64,000 nucleotides of DNA, taken from the NCBI RefSeq assembly GCF_021730395.1, contig NC_069370.1:68403501-68467500 (forward strand). Reading direction: 5' to 3'. Shown in pieces: positions 37,201 through 46,792 of the stretch. Every line of letters begins with the position of its first letter. The first letter of the stretch is position 1. Origin of the DNA: Mercenaria mercenaria. Its lineage: Eukaryota; Mollusca; Bivalvia; Venerida; Veneridae. The notes beneath the pieces were generated by a model. It was given only the letters and a program-made list of their open reading frames with translations. It ran no database searches and was not told where the DNA came from. Made by a program: the position numbers and the translations under genes.

Positions 37201-40200
37201 AATGAAACCATGGCAAAATTTAATTATAAATCAATCAAAAAGGAGCGTTGGAATATGGAAGATATGCCAAGTTACAAACGTGGCGCTCGTTTTTATGCAA
37301 AAAGAGACGTTGAAGATCTTAAATATAAAATAAATATAGAATCGGAGAAAATCAAAGTATTGAGAGAACACATTGTACACGAAAGGTCACTTTCTGACGA
37401 AATGGGAATTGACCATTACACACAGTTTAAGTGGCTGAAAAAACGACCTGAACGTTTACCTCCTTGGCTCTCATTCTTAGGCAATTCTAGTATTGTAGAA
37501 TGGTTAGGTATCATTGATATGGCAAAAAGAATACAAAATGAAATTTATCACGACAACCCTGGAAAGAAAGATCAGAACTTTGAATCTTTACTAGACAAGG
37601 AACTAAATATTGAAAACAGAGAAGCAATGACAGAAATAAGTTTTGATTTCAAACAACAACTTAAAAAAAAGCAAGAGGAAGAACTTACAGCTTTTAAAAG
37701 AGAAAATATTTCACTTGATTTTGATGAAATAAATGATTTGAAAGGACATTTTTTCAGTGACACAAAGCGAAAAGTTGTTAAAAGGGAACGAAGAAAACTT
37801 ACAAAAACATTACAGCACAATTTACGAAGAATCAAACCAATGTCTAAGTCGGAGGCAATGTCTGTCGGTGATATTTTGACCACACGTTTCACACCAGAAA
37901 AGAGATGGGCGCTTTATTTACATTGGGTACAGACAAAATGTAACAAGATATACCAGTCCTATGTAAAGAAGCTAGAACTTTATGAGAAGGCTGATGCACT
38001 CTTAAAAGAAGTTCATATGATGGAGGAGAAATTCATTTTTCAAAATGCAGACATTATTGGTATGACAATAACAGGCGCAGCAAAGCACAAAAGTGTTCTT
38101 AGAGAGATTAAACCAACTATCATGATTGTAGAAGAAGCTGCAGAGGTATTAGAATCTCATCTGATCTCGAATCTTACTTCAGGATGCGAGCAGCTCATAA
38201 TGATTGGAGATCACAAGCAGTTGAAGCCCAAGCCAAATGTCTATCGATTGGAAAGAGAATATAATTTGGATCTATCTTTGTTTGAGAGGATGGTAAGAAA
38301 TGGTATTAGACACGACTGTTTACAAATCCAACATAGAATGAGGCCTGAAATAGCAGATAATGTGCGTCACTTTTACGGAACTCTTCTAGATCACGAAAGC
38401 GTAAAACAGTTCAAATCGGTCAACGGTATTGCCCACAATTTGTACTTTATTGATCACTCCGTTAAAGAAAAGAAAGATGAAGAGCTAAAGAGCCACACAA
38501 ATGTGCATGAAGTCCAGTATCTTGTTGCTTTATGCAAATATTTGTTACTCCAAGGTTACAATGCGTCTGATATAACCATACTGACAACCTACAAGGGTCA
38601 AATGTACATGATGAAAAAAGAAATGCTTGAACAAGGAGACGTCTTAAATGGTGTTCGTATGACCATAGTAGATAATTATCAAGGAGAGGAAAATGACATT
38701 ATTTTGCTGTCACTTGTAAGAAGCAACGAAGAAGGGCGGATCGGCTACCTAGCCAGAGACAATCGGGTTTGTGTTGCACTTTCTAGGGCGAAAAAGGGAT
38801 TTTATATCATTGGGAATAGTACATGCATGTCATCAGCGACTGATTTATGGAAACAAATTCTTAATAACATGAGACAAAAAGGGTTCGTTGGTAAAGCATT
38901 ACCGTTATGTTGTCAAATTCACACCGAAGACGCAGGAATCATGGCAGAATATTCAGAAGACTTTTTGGGCGCTCCGGAAGGAGGTTGTCAGAAACTTTGT
39001 GACATACGTTTAGACTGTGGTCATGCATGTGGAAGGTTTTGTCACATCATAAACAGAGAACACACAGATATAATATGTAAAAAACCATGCGCTAGAAAAT
39101 GTAGAAATGGACATCAGTGTAAAAAGGTGTGCTGGCAAGAATGTTATTGTGCAGAAACCATTATCATGACTCTGCCAGGTTGCGGTCATATAATAGAGAT
39201 CAAGTGCTCAGTTGATTTAAAAGACTACAGCTGTAAACACATTTGCAATAAAATGTTAAACTGTGGCCATGTGTGTAGACGAATGTGCGAAGATCCGTGC
39301 GTTTGCATGGAACCAATCAGCGTAAATTTACCATGTGATCACGATGAAATATTACCGTGCTCGGTCAACCCTGCAAAACACAAATGTATCAAAGATGTTC
39401 AGATGCTGCGTACTGACTGCGGACATATTGAAACTGTTAAGTGCCGCGATGTCTCAAAACATACAGGATGTAAAATAGAATGTAATCTTCGCCTGGACTG
39501 CGGTCATCTTTGCAAAGAAATCTGTGGTGTAATGGTCAGCGATTTTGACCTAATGAAAGATGACAGACGTGCAATTTCCAAATGTCCAAAAGGGCATTTT
39601 TCTTACTGTAAAATGTCTTGCAAAACCAATCTGAAGTGCGGCCATACTTGTAAAGGATCGTGCTGCACTTGCTTTAAGGGACGCTGGCATATGTTATGTA
39701 AGGAAAACTGCAACTGTAACTTAATTTGTGGTCATAATTGCAAAGGGAAATGTGGATATTGTTTACCATGTACCGAAGAGTGTATGCGAAATTGTAGTCA
39801 CAGGATATGTAGAAAACTATGCATTGAGGAGTGCATACCATGCAAAAGCGCCTGTATCTGGAAATGTGAGCACTTTATTTGTACTCAACCATGTGGTGTA
39901 TATTGCAACAGAGCGCGATGTAACGAGCCTTGTAACAAGTTACTTCCATGCAAACATAGATGCATTGGCATGTGTGGAGATCCGTGTCCAAAATTGTGTC
40001 GTATTTGCGACAAAAAAAGTGTCACTGATATCCATTATGGCGGTGAAAATTTACCCGATTCCAGATTTGTTCAACTACAAGATTGTGGACATCTAGTCCG
40101 ATATGATATAATGGACGAGTACATGGATATTGACGAAGGTGCGCGTTTGAAAAGATGTCCTCTGTGCAAAGAGCCAATACGTACCACTAATGGAAATCGC

Positions 40201-43200
40201 TATGAAAACATAGTCAACAAAATCTACATTGAAATTAACAATTTCAAACGATTTGTTCTTCGGGATTATGATTTCTGCTGTACCCTTATGACATCCGCTT
40301 CAACACAAACAAAAGAAATGCTAGATTGGATAGTGGCCACTGGTTGTACTGCGTGCTCTAATGCAAGTACATACTATACCCTATCAAACTTTTACAGGCG
40401 TTTTCAGTCGCCTCCTGGGATATTTGATTTTTTAGCATGTCGGAATGTTGTAAACATACTGAACCGACTTGCGATATTCAGTTTCTTAAACTCGATTATG
40501 AAGTCATGCTCGACTGATAAAGAAGTACTATTTCGTGGTGCATCTCTCTGTTTGTCTTCATCACAACATTCTTATGAAATTGAAAGAGAGGTGAAGAGGT
40601 TTCTTGATAGACGCCAGTTGGAAAAAATAGAAGAAAAGTATTTAGTACTTGGGAGCAGCAGCAAGGAAAGACGAGAAATCATTGAAAGCGCCAACAAAGT
40701 GTTGCTAAAACCGGGACAATATTCAGAGGAAGATCGCAGAAACGTTCAAAAATATCTTCATATATTTCCCAAAGACATTGATACTGAAGTGATAAATCTG
40801 TCTATTGAAAGAGTCAGTATTGACAGAGATGCTATTCTCAGAAAAGGATATATAGATATCACTTATCCGTTACAAGAATTATACAAACAAAATGGAGCAA
40901 AACCAAATAATTCACAAGGTTCAAGTTCGAATGTCAGTGAACAGCATCTTAGCAAGAGGCAATCTGAAACTCGAGAGCAAAGCGACAGTAGTTTGTACAC
41001 AAATGAGCCCACACATGTTACTGATTCTGTTGAGAATAATCAGGTAAGCGAAGTCCATACGGTAGATTATAAACCATTCGTTTCCTCGACTGAAAATAAA
41101 GACTCAGAAGAAACATTACTGGCACCAGAAATTCACATATCCAAAGGAGATGAAATTGCTTGTTCTACAAGCACCAGAGTTTTTGAACCTTTGTACAGAC
41201 ATATCATTGTTGCAGGCGATGAGAAAAATGTAAATAAAGATAGAAACGTATTACAGATACATTATGAAGAGATAGAGGAAGGTGAGATAATCGAAAATGA
41301 AATATCAGAGATGGATTTAACAAAAACCGGAAGTAATAAAAATCAGGACTCTAAGAAAAGTTTTCAGTGTATTACAAGGAGAATTCGATGTAATTTACAG
41401 GATATTGAAGACGGAGAAATAGAACATGCAAGTGATGCGCAAGAGGAATGTTTAGAGTTTGCAGAAATTGAACATAATATTGACACAGATAAAGAGAGCC
41501 CGAAGATTTGTGCAGGTGCATCCGATGATACGAGCGGGCAAGAAGAAACAGTATTGCACACAGAACACAGCTTTTCGGAGGGAATTATAACGAAGGATAT
41601 GCCGTGCAGCAGTAATAAAAAGGATAATCCAAGAGAAAACTTGCTTTTTGGTAAAGAGACAGATTTCTCAATGAAACTGCAATCAAAGACTGATACTGCT
41701 AAATCTCGTGACGGTAAAGGACAGACCCATGTCATAAAACTGTTCGCATGGCCTAGTGTTCCGTACTTTCACAGTGGTAAGTTTTAACATCTTAAATGCA
41801 TATTTCTTTATAGAACATAATTATGCAGAAAATCCTTTTCTGAAATATATAATTTAATGAAAGTAACGTGACCGCCATGCGTTGAAATAAGTTAAACTGT
41901 AGGCTGACGCTCAAAAGTATTTATTTTCAGAACAATCAGTATTTCATTTGAAGAAAATACAGGAGGCTGGCATTCAGAACTCTAACGGAAAAGGTACTTA
42001 TTTTCTATTAATCGGATGTTGAAGGAAATTGTTTTGAGGAAAATTATGTAAAGTAGAAGTAAATAAAGTCGTAAAAGAATTTCTTCAAAGGATTTGATGT
42101 TATCATTAATGTAATTTGTGCTACATAGTTCCGAGCAACATGCGTACGGAAAGTTTCTATTTTACGGTACGTGGTTGTTGTAATCTGATCTGATGTCGTA
42201 ACTTCAATTTTACAATAACGCACTTCTTTCAAGAACGTGCTCTAAATATGGTTAAAAATTATATACTATACTTCGCAGAATACAGTAAGAACGGTTTAAG
42301 AATTTAAGACAGTTTGGCGATTTTAAGCTCATCCATAATTAAAGGTTTACCTAAATAGCGCTTTTGAAAGTTTACAAGACTATTATTCAACCCTATGTTT
42401 AATTCAGAGCTAAAGAAATTACCATAAACACTGACAGCAATATTAAATTTAAAGGCCATTAGGTTTGTATCAAGAAATCTGCACGAATTTCAAAGGAAAG
42501 AAAATGCGCGACTTCAGGATAACTAGTGCATATTCTTGGAGGCAAAGCTAATATTTTATTGCATACTCGCTTACATATACAAACGATATTATGTTTGTAC
42601 ACCTGAGGAACATTTCAAAGAAGCGGTAAACATCAGTATGGCATAACAAATGGCGTCATACAATATAAACCTATCACGTCGATATTGAAATTTGCCGTTC
42701 AGTTTTCCATTTTACTTAACGAAGTTTATATAAATAATACCAGAATACTTTATGAATTGAGCGAGCTTGATTTTACCAATTTATAGAATTAGGTGTTACA
42801 TGTTTGAAAATTCTAACTAGTTGTGTGCATGTATGTCCCTTTTATCAACACTTAATTACTTTGCGTAAATTTTAGCTTGATGGTTGGCGAACAGTGTCTT
42901 CATGTAAACTTTCTATATATTAGGTTTCTCTGCTAAAAGAACTACTACGAATCGAAATAAAGTTGAGCCAGAAGAAAAGAAAGCGAAAACAGGTACTTAC
43001 GTAAAATGTTATTGTGTTTAAAGTACACTGTGTGTGAAATAAAGGGTAAATGATTCTCGATAGTCAAAAGATTGATTTTTTGTTTGTGTTATGTTTAAAG
43101 CCATTTTTCAACAGTATTTCAGCTCTGTAACAGCGGGCAGTTAGCTTTACCAGTGTTCCTGGATTTTGTACCAGTAAAAGCCTGTTCTCCGCAAGTAACT

Positions 43201-45504
43201 GCCAACTTCCCCACATGTAGGGATCAGAGGTAGAGGCGAAAGATTCCAGACAAAAACTCTTTCATCAAATCGTCACTGAGAATAAATGCCTCACCCGGGG
43301 ATCGAACTCATGACCATGCGATCCGTAGATCTGCGCTCTCCCTATTGAGTTAATCGGGCGGGCTATCAAAAGATTGACGACTTTTCAATTGAGTTTGCCC
43401 TTTACAGATATAATGTCTCATCGAAAAGCCAATAGTCAGTTACTGTACTCGCCTGTCACATTTATATTTATCTCGATTGAAATTCTGACTCCGCCCTTCA
43501 GTTAAACAGCCAGGATTTAGTGACGAAACGCACCGAAATACGTTATAGAGCCATTTATGTAATCATGCCGCGAGGTAAAAATTACAGCAAAGATGTTAGA
43601 CAAATAATTGTGAATAAGATTAAAGATAATGGATACGTTTTAGTCAAGTAATTTTGACGCGATCCTAGGAAATATTGAGATAATATTTTCATATGGGCAA
43701 TATCCCCACTCACTTCAAAAACTCGAAAGACCAAAATAGTTGAAGCAATTTCCCATGAAATTTTCATCGCTGCCGACGCTTACATGCTATAGGTATAAAT
43801 ATATTCAAGAATTGCCCACAAATAATTAAAACTTGTATCGAAAGGGCATTCAATTCCTCATTGATTTATGTAAAAATTATCAAATAATATCTCTATAAAT
43901 TACGATTTTTTTTCTGGGGATTTAAACCTATGTACTGTACATGCACGATTAAAATTTACCGTGTGTACTCGCCAGTATGCGCAAGCGATAAAACCAATAA
44001 CTTTACATGACTGTGTACTGTGATTTATCTTGCATTATTTTGGTACTTCAAAGTTTTGACGTTTAGATTGCCCGTCACAAATATAAAACAAACTGAACAT
44101 CGAATTATTTTGACCAGCGCCAAGATTAACATGATCGTTCAATGGATCAATCGAATTCATTGTGGAAGATGGCCTCGGCTATTTTTGTCAACATACACCT
44201 GTCAAGTCCCAGTATAATATCGATTTGAATTATTCGGAAAGGGCAAACTCAATTGCAAAGCGTAGTATATGCATACAGGATTTTCTTTCGAATTTCAAGG
44301 TTAACCGTACTAAACCGTGAACATTTTATCTTGATAAGTTAAGGTTTTCCAAAATTGTTCAATCACTGTGAGAAGCATTAATACTAAAAGCTTCAAATTA
44401 TGCATATTAAAGTGGTTCAGATTATCGCTTATTTCACTCTTATGAATTATAATATCTGAACTATACCGTCTTTAATTTGCCATTCGCCTGATTATACATA
44501 ATATATGTATTATGTAAAAACATTTCAGTTACTAATTATTACATCCTACATAATTTTACCTGTGCTTTATTTTAGACACGGGAACCAGGATACAAATATC
44601 GGCATTAAACAACAAGAAGCGATCGAATAATGAAACAAATGAAAAAGAACCGTCGAAGAAAAAAATAAAAGAGGAAGGAAAAGTCTTATTTACAATTCAC
44701 AATTTTGAAGTTGATATTGAAGACGAAAGCAAACAAGATCTTAATCCTGTGCCTAAGAAAACAGACAAACGCAATGTAATTATCAAGAACAATAAATTTA
44801 TCAGTAATACAAATGAAGCACATGAACAATACAAGAAGCCAGGTGAAAATAAAACTTTCGGCAATCCATTTGTGATAGATAAAATATGTTGGCCTAAATC
44901 TCCTAAAGCTACCACATCGAATATTAGACAGTTAGTCGATTATGTCGATGTTGATACGTATGGAGATAGTCATCCAGACTCCGAAAGTCTTTACAGTCAG
45001 AAATCAAATCTTATAGAGAGATCAACTGAAGCAGGGACGAGAAAAAGTCAACAAATTAGACAAATGCAAGACAAAAGTAAAAAAGCAGGCACACGATCAA
45101 GTAATACGCCTGAATGTAGTATTTCATCTTACAATAATCGAATAATTTCTTCTATGAATAATAGAGAAACGGTATCTTTTTATTCCGATCGTACCCCTAA
45201 AGAACATAACAGACATTCAGCGCAAAGAAAAAAGACGGATTTGCGTAATGTTATTGATAAAAAGAAGCAGTCTGAGTCAAAGTTAAGGACATATAATGCA
45301 ACAGAGAATAATGGCAGACGTGGCATGCACGTGCAAGCCAGAGAGAAAGCGAAAGAAAAACTCAATCATCGTAATACTACAGGGAAACAAAGTAAAGCAC
45401 AACAAGACCATAATGTCTGTAATTCATCGGGTATGTTTGGGGACAGTATGCAGAAAAGTCGATGTGATTTGCGTGATCTCTTAAATAGCAAGAGCTGTCC
45501 GTAA
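31006..45504 (+). CDS. ZNFX1: NFX1-type zinc finger-containing helicase, ZNFX1-like (five coding exons)
   Basis: The exons are 31006-31238, 35217-41776, 41931-41993, 42924-42992 and 44576-45504. All borders are GT/AG and all phases agree, giving about 2617 residues (human ZNFX1 has about 1918). The family are SF1 helicases with NFX1-type fingers. The mammalian protein is an RNA sensor that acts in antiviral defence at mitochondria; the nematode protein sustains small-RNA inheritance in germ granules. By homology this one should bind and remodel RNA. Order of parts: Arg-rich N-terminus; ARM-like helical region; SF1 helicase; Cys-rich NFX1 fingers; RING-like CPLC segment; long acidic and Lys/Ser-rich tail. 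The RZ-type finger that closes vertebrate ZNFX1 is not seen. A second paralogue starts at 61491, so this is half of a tandem pair. The last exon may be interrupted by a repeat element, with a further coding piece at 46708-46792. Confidence 0.9.
31575..31745. mobile_element. MITE with TTAA-type ends, shared by both ZNFX1 copies
   Basis: The ends are TTAACCTTTACCCTGCT and, inverted, TTTAGCAGGACAAATGTTAA. The body includes ATGATACTACCTAAATTGAA. The same element sits at the same place in the right-hand copy (62130-62540), after the identical flank TTTCTGGATACTAGAGTGCT. It was present before the duplication. TTAA ends hint at piggyBac-type mobilisation. Confidence 0.75.
32205..32324. mobile_element. 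Decayed hairpin MITE, relative of 22574-22731
   Basis: The ends GATATATCTCAAACAGTGATTTG and the inverted CAAATCACTGTTTGGGATATAT pair well. The centre GCGCCCTCGTGATATAATTCC matches the element at 22574-22731, while the interior of the left arm has been lost. Confidence 0.7.
32480..32900. repeat. Degenerate interspersed repeat
   Basis: It begins with a short hairpin (CCGTTCCATTTAGGAACGG at about 32491) followed by GTCCGTTCGTTCGTTTGTC and low-complexity phrases such as GTCTGTAACTTTAGAG. It looks like a fragment of a dispersed repeat in intron 1. No coding sense is seen. Confidence 0.4.
34173..34244 (-). tRNA. tRNA-like sequence in intron 1, minus strand
   Basis: Read on the minus strand it has A-box GTGGTGTAGTGGTTAGCG and B-box GAGATCGAACCTC, 7-base loop GTTGAAA. 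The B box lacks the usual TTCGA (here ATCGA) and the acceptor stem pairs only in part. It is most likely a tRNA pseudogene or SINE head. Confidence 0.4.
35217..41776 (+). CDS. ZNFX1: ZNFX1-like gene, giant exon with helicase and NFX1 fingers
   Basis: A single open exon of 6560 bases. Residues are counted from the in-frame ATG at 35299. RLLREDFVEPLREGI (about 312-326) is a ZNFX1 hallmark. Walker A is GPPGCGKT at 567-574, followed by VVCYTNHALDQF. The Walker B/DExx equivalent is VEEAAEV at about 944-950, then GDHKQLKP, QHRMRPEIA, VDNYQGEENDIILLSLVRS (about 1124-1142) and VALSRAKKG (1159-1167). The SF1 helicase core therefore looks intact. Repeated CGHxCxxxC-type NFX1 fingers run from about 1231 to 1575. 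DCGH...CPLCKEPI (about 1595-1633) is RING-like. The C-terminal part is acidic with EEGEIIENE and EDGEIEH. The exon ends CAGTG|GTAAGT; reading through that donor would stop four codons later. Vertebrate homologues split this region over many exons. Confidence 0.93.
41931..41993 (+). CDS. ZNFX1: ZNFX1-like gene, small exon 3
   Basis: 63 bases between TTATTTTCAG and GTACTT, phase 1 on both sides. It encodes EQSVFHLKKIQEAGIQNSNGK. It continues the frame of the giant exon after its GTAAGT donor and keeps frame into exon 4. The small size and lack of a domain mean support is from splice signals and phase only. Confidence 0.65.
42924..42992 (+). CDS. ZNFX1: ZNFX1-like gene, small exon 4
   Basis: 69 bases between CTATATATTAG and GTACTTAC, phase 1 on both sides. 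The product is basic (GFSAKRTTTNRNKVEPEEKK and three more residues), resembling a nuclear-localisation-like Lys/Arg tract. The acceptor has a weak pyrimidine tract. Confidence 0.6.
43092..43364 (-). mobile_element. tRNA-Arg-like SINE, minus strand, in intron 4
   Basis: On the minus strand the head reads GCCCGATTAACTCAATAGGG with B-box GAGTTCGATCCCC; the loop contains ACG (Arg-like). The body has AGTTGGCAGTTACTTGCGGA and the tail GGAACACTGGTAAAGC...ACTGTTGAAAAATGG. It is the same family as the + strand copy at 56071-56515, without that copy's internal duplications. Confidence 0.8.
43391..44250. mobile_element. Inverted-repeat DNA transposon remnant in intron 4
   Basis: The ends are GAGTTTGCCCTTT and the inverted AAAGGGCAAACTC, flanked on both sides by AATT (43387-43390, 44251-44254). 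The AATT is palindromic and so does not by itself prove a target duplication. The 860-bp interior starts with a short frame that looks like a Tc1-type transposase N-terminus, while the catalytic part is missing. It sits directly beside the SINE at 43092-43364. Confidence 0.6.
43565..43651 (+). pseudogene. Tc1-like transposase N-terminal fragment
   Basis: The 28-residue frame MPRGKNYSKDVRQIIVNKIK and onward resembles the start of Tc1/mariner transposases (MPRGK-x-S-x-D-x-R-x-x-IV), which leads into a helix-turn-helix. A stop follows at once and no DDE region is visible inside the inverted repeats. The identification rests on this short motif only. Confidence 0.4.
44576..45504 (+). CDS. ZNFX1: ZNFX1-like gene, C-terminal exon 5
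   Basis: It opens after CTTTATTTTAG in phase 1 and encodes about 309 residues to a TAA at 45502-45504. The product is hydrophilic, rich in Lys, Asn, Ser and Glu, starting DTGTRIQISALNNKKRSNNE, with no domain I recognise. Repeated phrases of the type KKTDKRNVI, KKTDLRNVI and SRCDLRDLL recur near 44755, 45232 and 45458 and may be short linear motifs. The stop lies inside what looks like the start of an inserted repeat element. Without the insertion the frame would run on into the sequence now at 46703-46792. Confidence 0.75.
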
Positions 45505-46702
45505 GACAGCAAATCTCGACTATTCGAATTACTGTCCCAGAAGCAGGAAAGTTACCCTTAATGTAAGAGTATTTATAGAGATTTAATCGAGTATCTGCAT
45601 AAGTGTTTGGAGATGATAAATTGCATGCAAAACTTCAACTAGAAGCTTTAAGTTCACAGGGGACATAATTTGGCCAAAATTCATGTCAGGTTATGGGACT
45701 TGATGCTATAACCTAGTTTTATAACCCTGAAGATATAGTAAAGTTTCAATTCAATATCTGCATTTGATTTGGAGACAGTAACTTGCATGCAAAACATTAA
45801 CCAGGATAACAGTCCAGAAGGAGGCCTAATTTGTCAAAAATACATTTGAGAGTTATGGGACTTGACCCAGTGAGGTTGGTAATTGACCTAGAAAAGACGA
45901 AATAAGTTACAGAGCTATATGCCTTAAAGTAATAGCTATATGTACTTGAATGCAAAATTTTAACCAAGATTTTCTAAGTCCAAAAGGGGGCATAATGTGG
46001 CCAAAAGGCATGTCAGAGTTATTGCTCTTGGTGCCATCACCTAGATTTATGACCCCGGAGACACATTTGAAGTTTCAATTCAATATCTGCATTAGTTTTG
46101 GAGATAATAACTTGCATGTGAAACTTCAACCAGGATTTTCTAAGTTCAAAAGGGAGAATAATTTGACCAAAATACATGTCAGAGCTATGGGACTTGACCC
46201 CAGTGAGGTTGGTAATTGACCTAAAAAAAGAAAAATAAGGTTCAAAGCTATATGCTTTTAAATGATAGCTATATGTACTTGCACGCAAAACTTTAACTTT
46301 TCTAAGTCCAAAAGGGGGCATAATTTGGCCAAAATGCATAACAGGGTTATGGCTCTTGATGCTATCACCTTGTTTTATGACCCCAAAGACACATGTCAAG
46401 TTTCAATTTAATACCTGCATTAGTTTTGGAGATAGTAACATGCATGTAAAACTTTAATCAGGATTTTCTAATTCCAAAAGGGGGCATAATTTGGCCAAAA
46501 TACATGTCAGAGTTATTGGACTTGACCCAATGAGGTTGGTACTTGACATAGAAAAAGAAAAATCAGTTTCAAAGCTATATGCCTTTAAATGATAGACATA
46601 TGTACTTGCATGCAAAACTTTAACCGAGGTGTGACGCCGACGCCGACGCCGACGCCATGGTGAGTAGAATAGCTAGACTATTCTTCGAATAATCGAGCTA
46701 AA
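45499..46702. mobile_element. Repeat element inserted in the last ZNFX1-like coding exon
   Basis: A 1.2-kb element is flanked by AAGAGCTGT (45490-45498) and AAGAGTTGT (46703-46711), a 9-bp direct repeat with one transition. Near its ends lie inverted CTCGACTATTCGAA (45513-45526) and TTCGAATAATCGAG (46683-46696). The interior holds six units of about 164 bp in an alternating A-B-A-B-A-B order, then a GACGCC hexanucleotide run (46633-46656). The structure recalls bivalve Pearl/Helitron-like elements with tandem cores, but a 9-bp target duplication points to a cut-and-paste element. Class uncertain. Confidence 0.75.
45621..46605. repeat. Alternating dimeric tandem array (~164-bp units)
   Basis: Unit starts (TTGCATGCAAAACTT and variants) lie at 45621, 45783, 45946, 46112, 46279, 46440 and 46606. 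Odd units carry AAGTTTCAATTCAATATCTGC, even units carry TGAGGTTGGTAATTGACC followed by AGCTATATGCC. All share GGGGGCATAATTTGGCCAAAA. The repeat therefore has a higher-order period of about 330 bp. A lone even-type fragment is also present at 46864-46934. Confidence 0.85.
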
Positions 46703-46707
46703 AAGAG

Positions 46708-46792
46708 TTGTGAAGGAAGTAGCCGATCACTAGAGACTGATGCTGAGATAGAAATTGAAGGCGAGGTTTGGAAAGTTCTTGATACAGCTTAA
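46708..46792 (+). CDS. ZNFX1: Probable displaced C-terminus of the ZNFX1-like protein
   Basis: Immediately right of the inserted element the frame that was open before it resumes: CEGSSRSLETDAEIEIEG, then EVWKVLDTA and a TAA at 46790-46792. The acidic composition (AEIEIEGE) resembles the EEGEI/EDGEI motifs earlier in the protein. Joining a donor at 45500 (TCC|GTAAGA) to an acceptor AG at 46706-46707 would keep frame and add only Pro-Cys at the junction. The open stretch is short (28 codons), so chance is possible. Confidence 0.5.

Noticed and set aside
39728-40096. 122-codon Cys-containing frame
   Set aside because: It is an out-of-frame shadow of the ZNFX1 finger region, which is conserved in the main frame.
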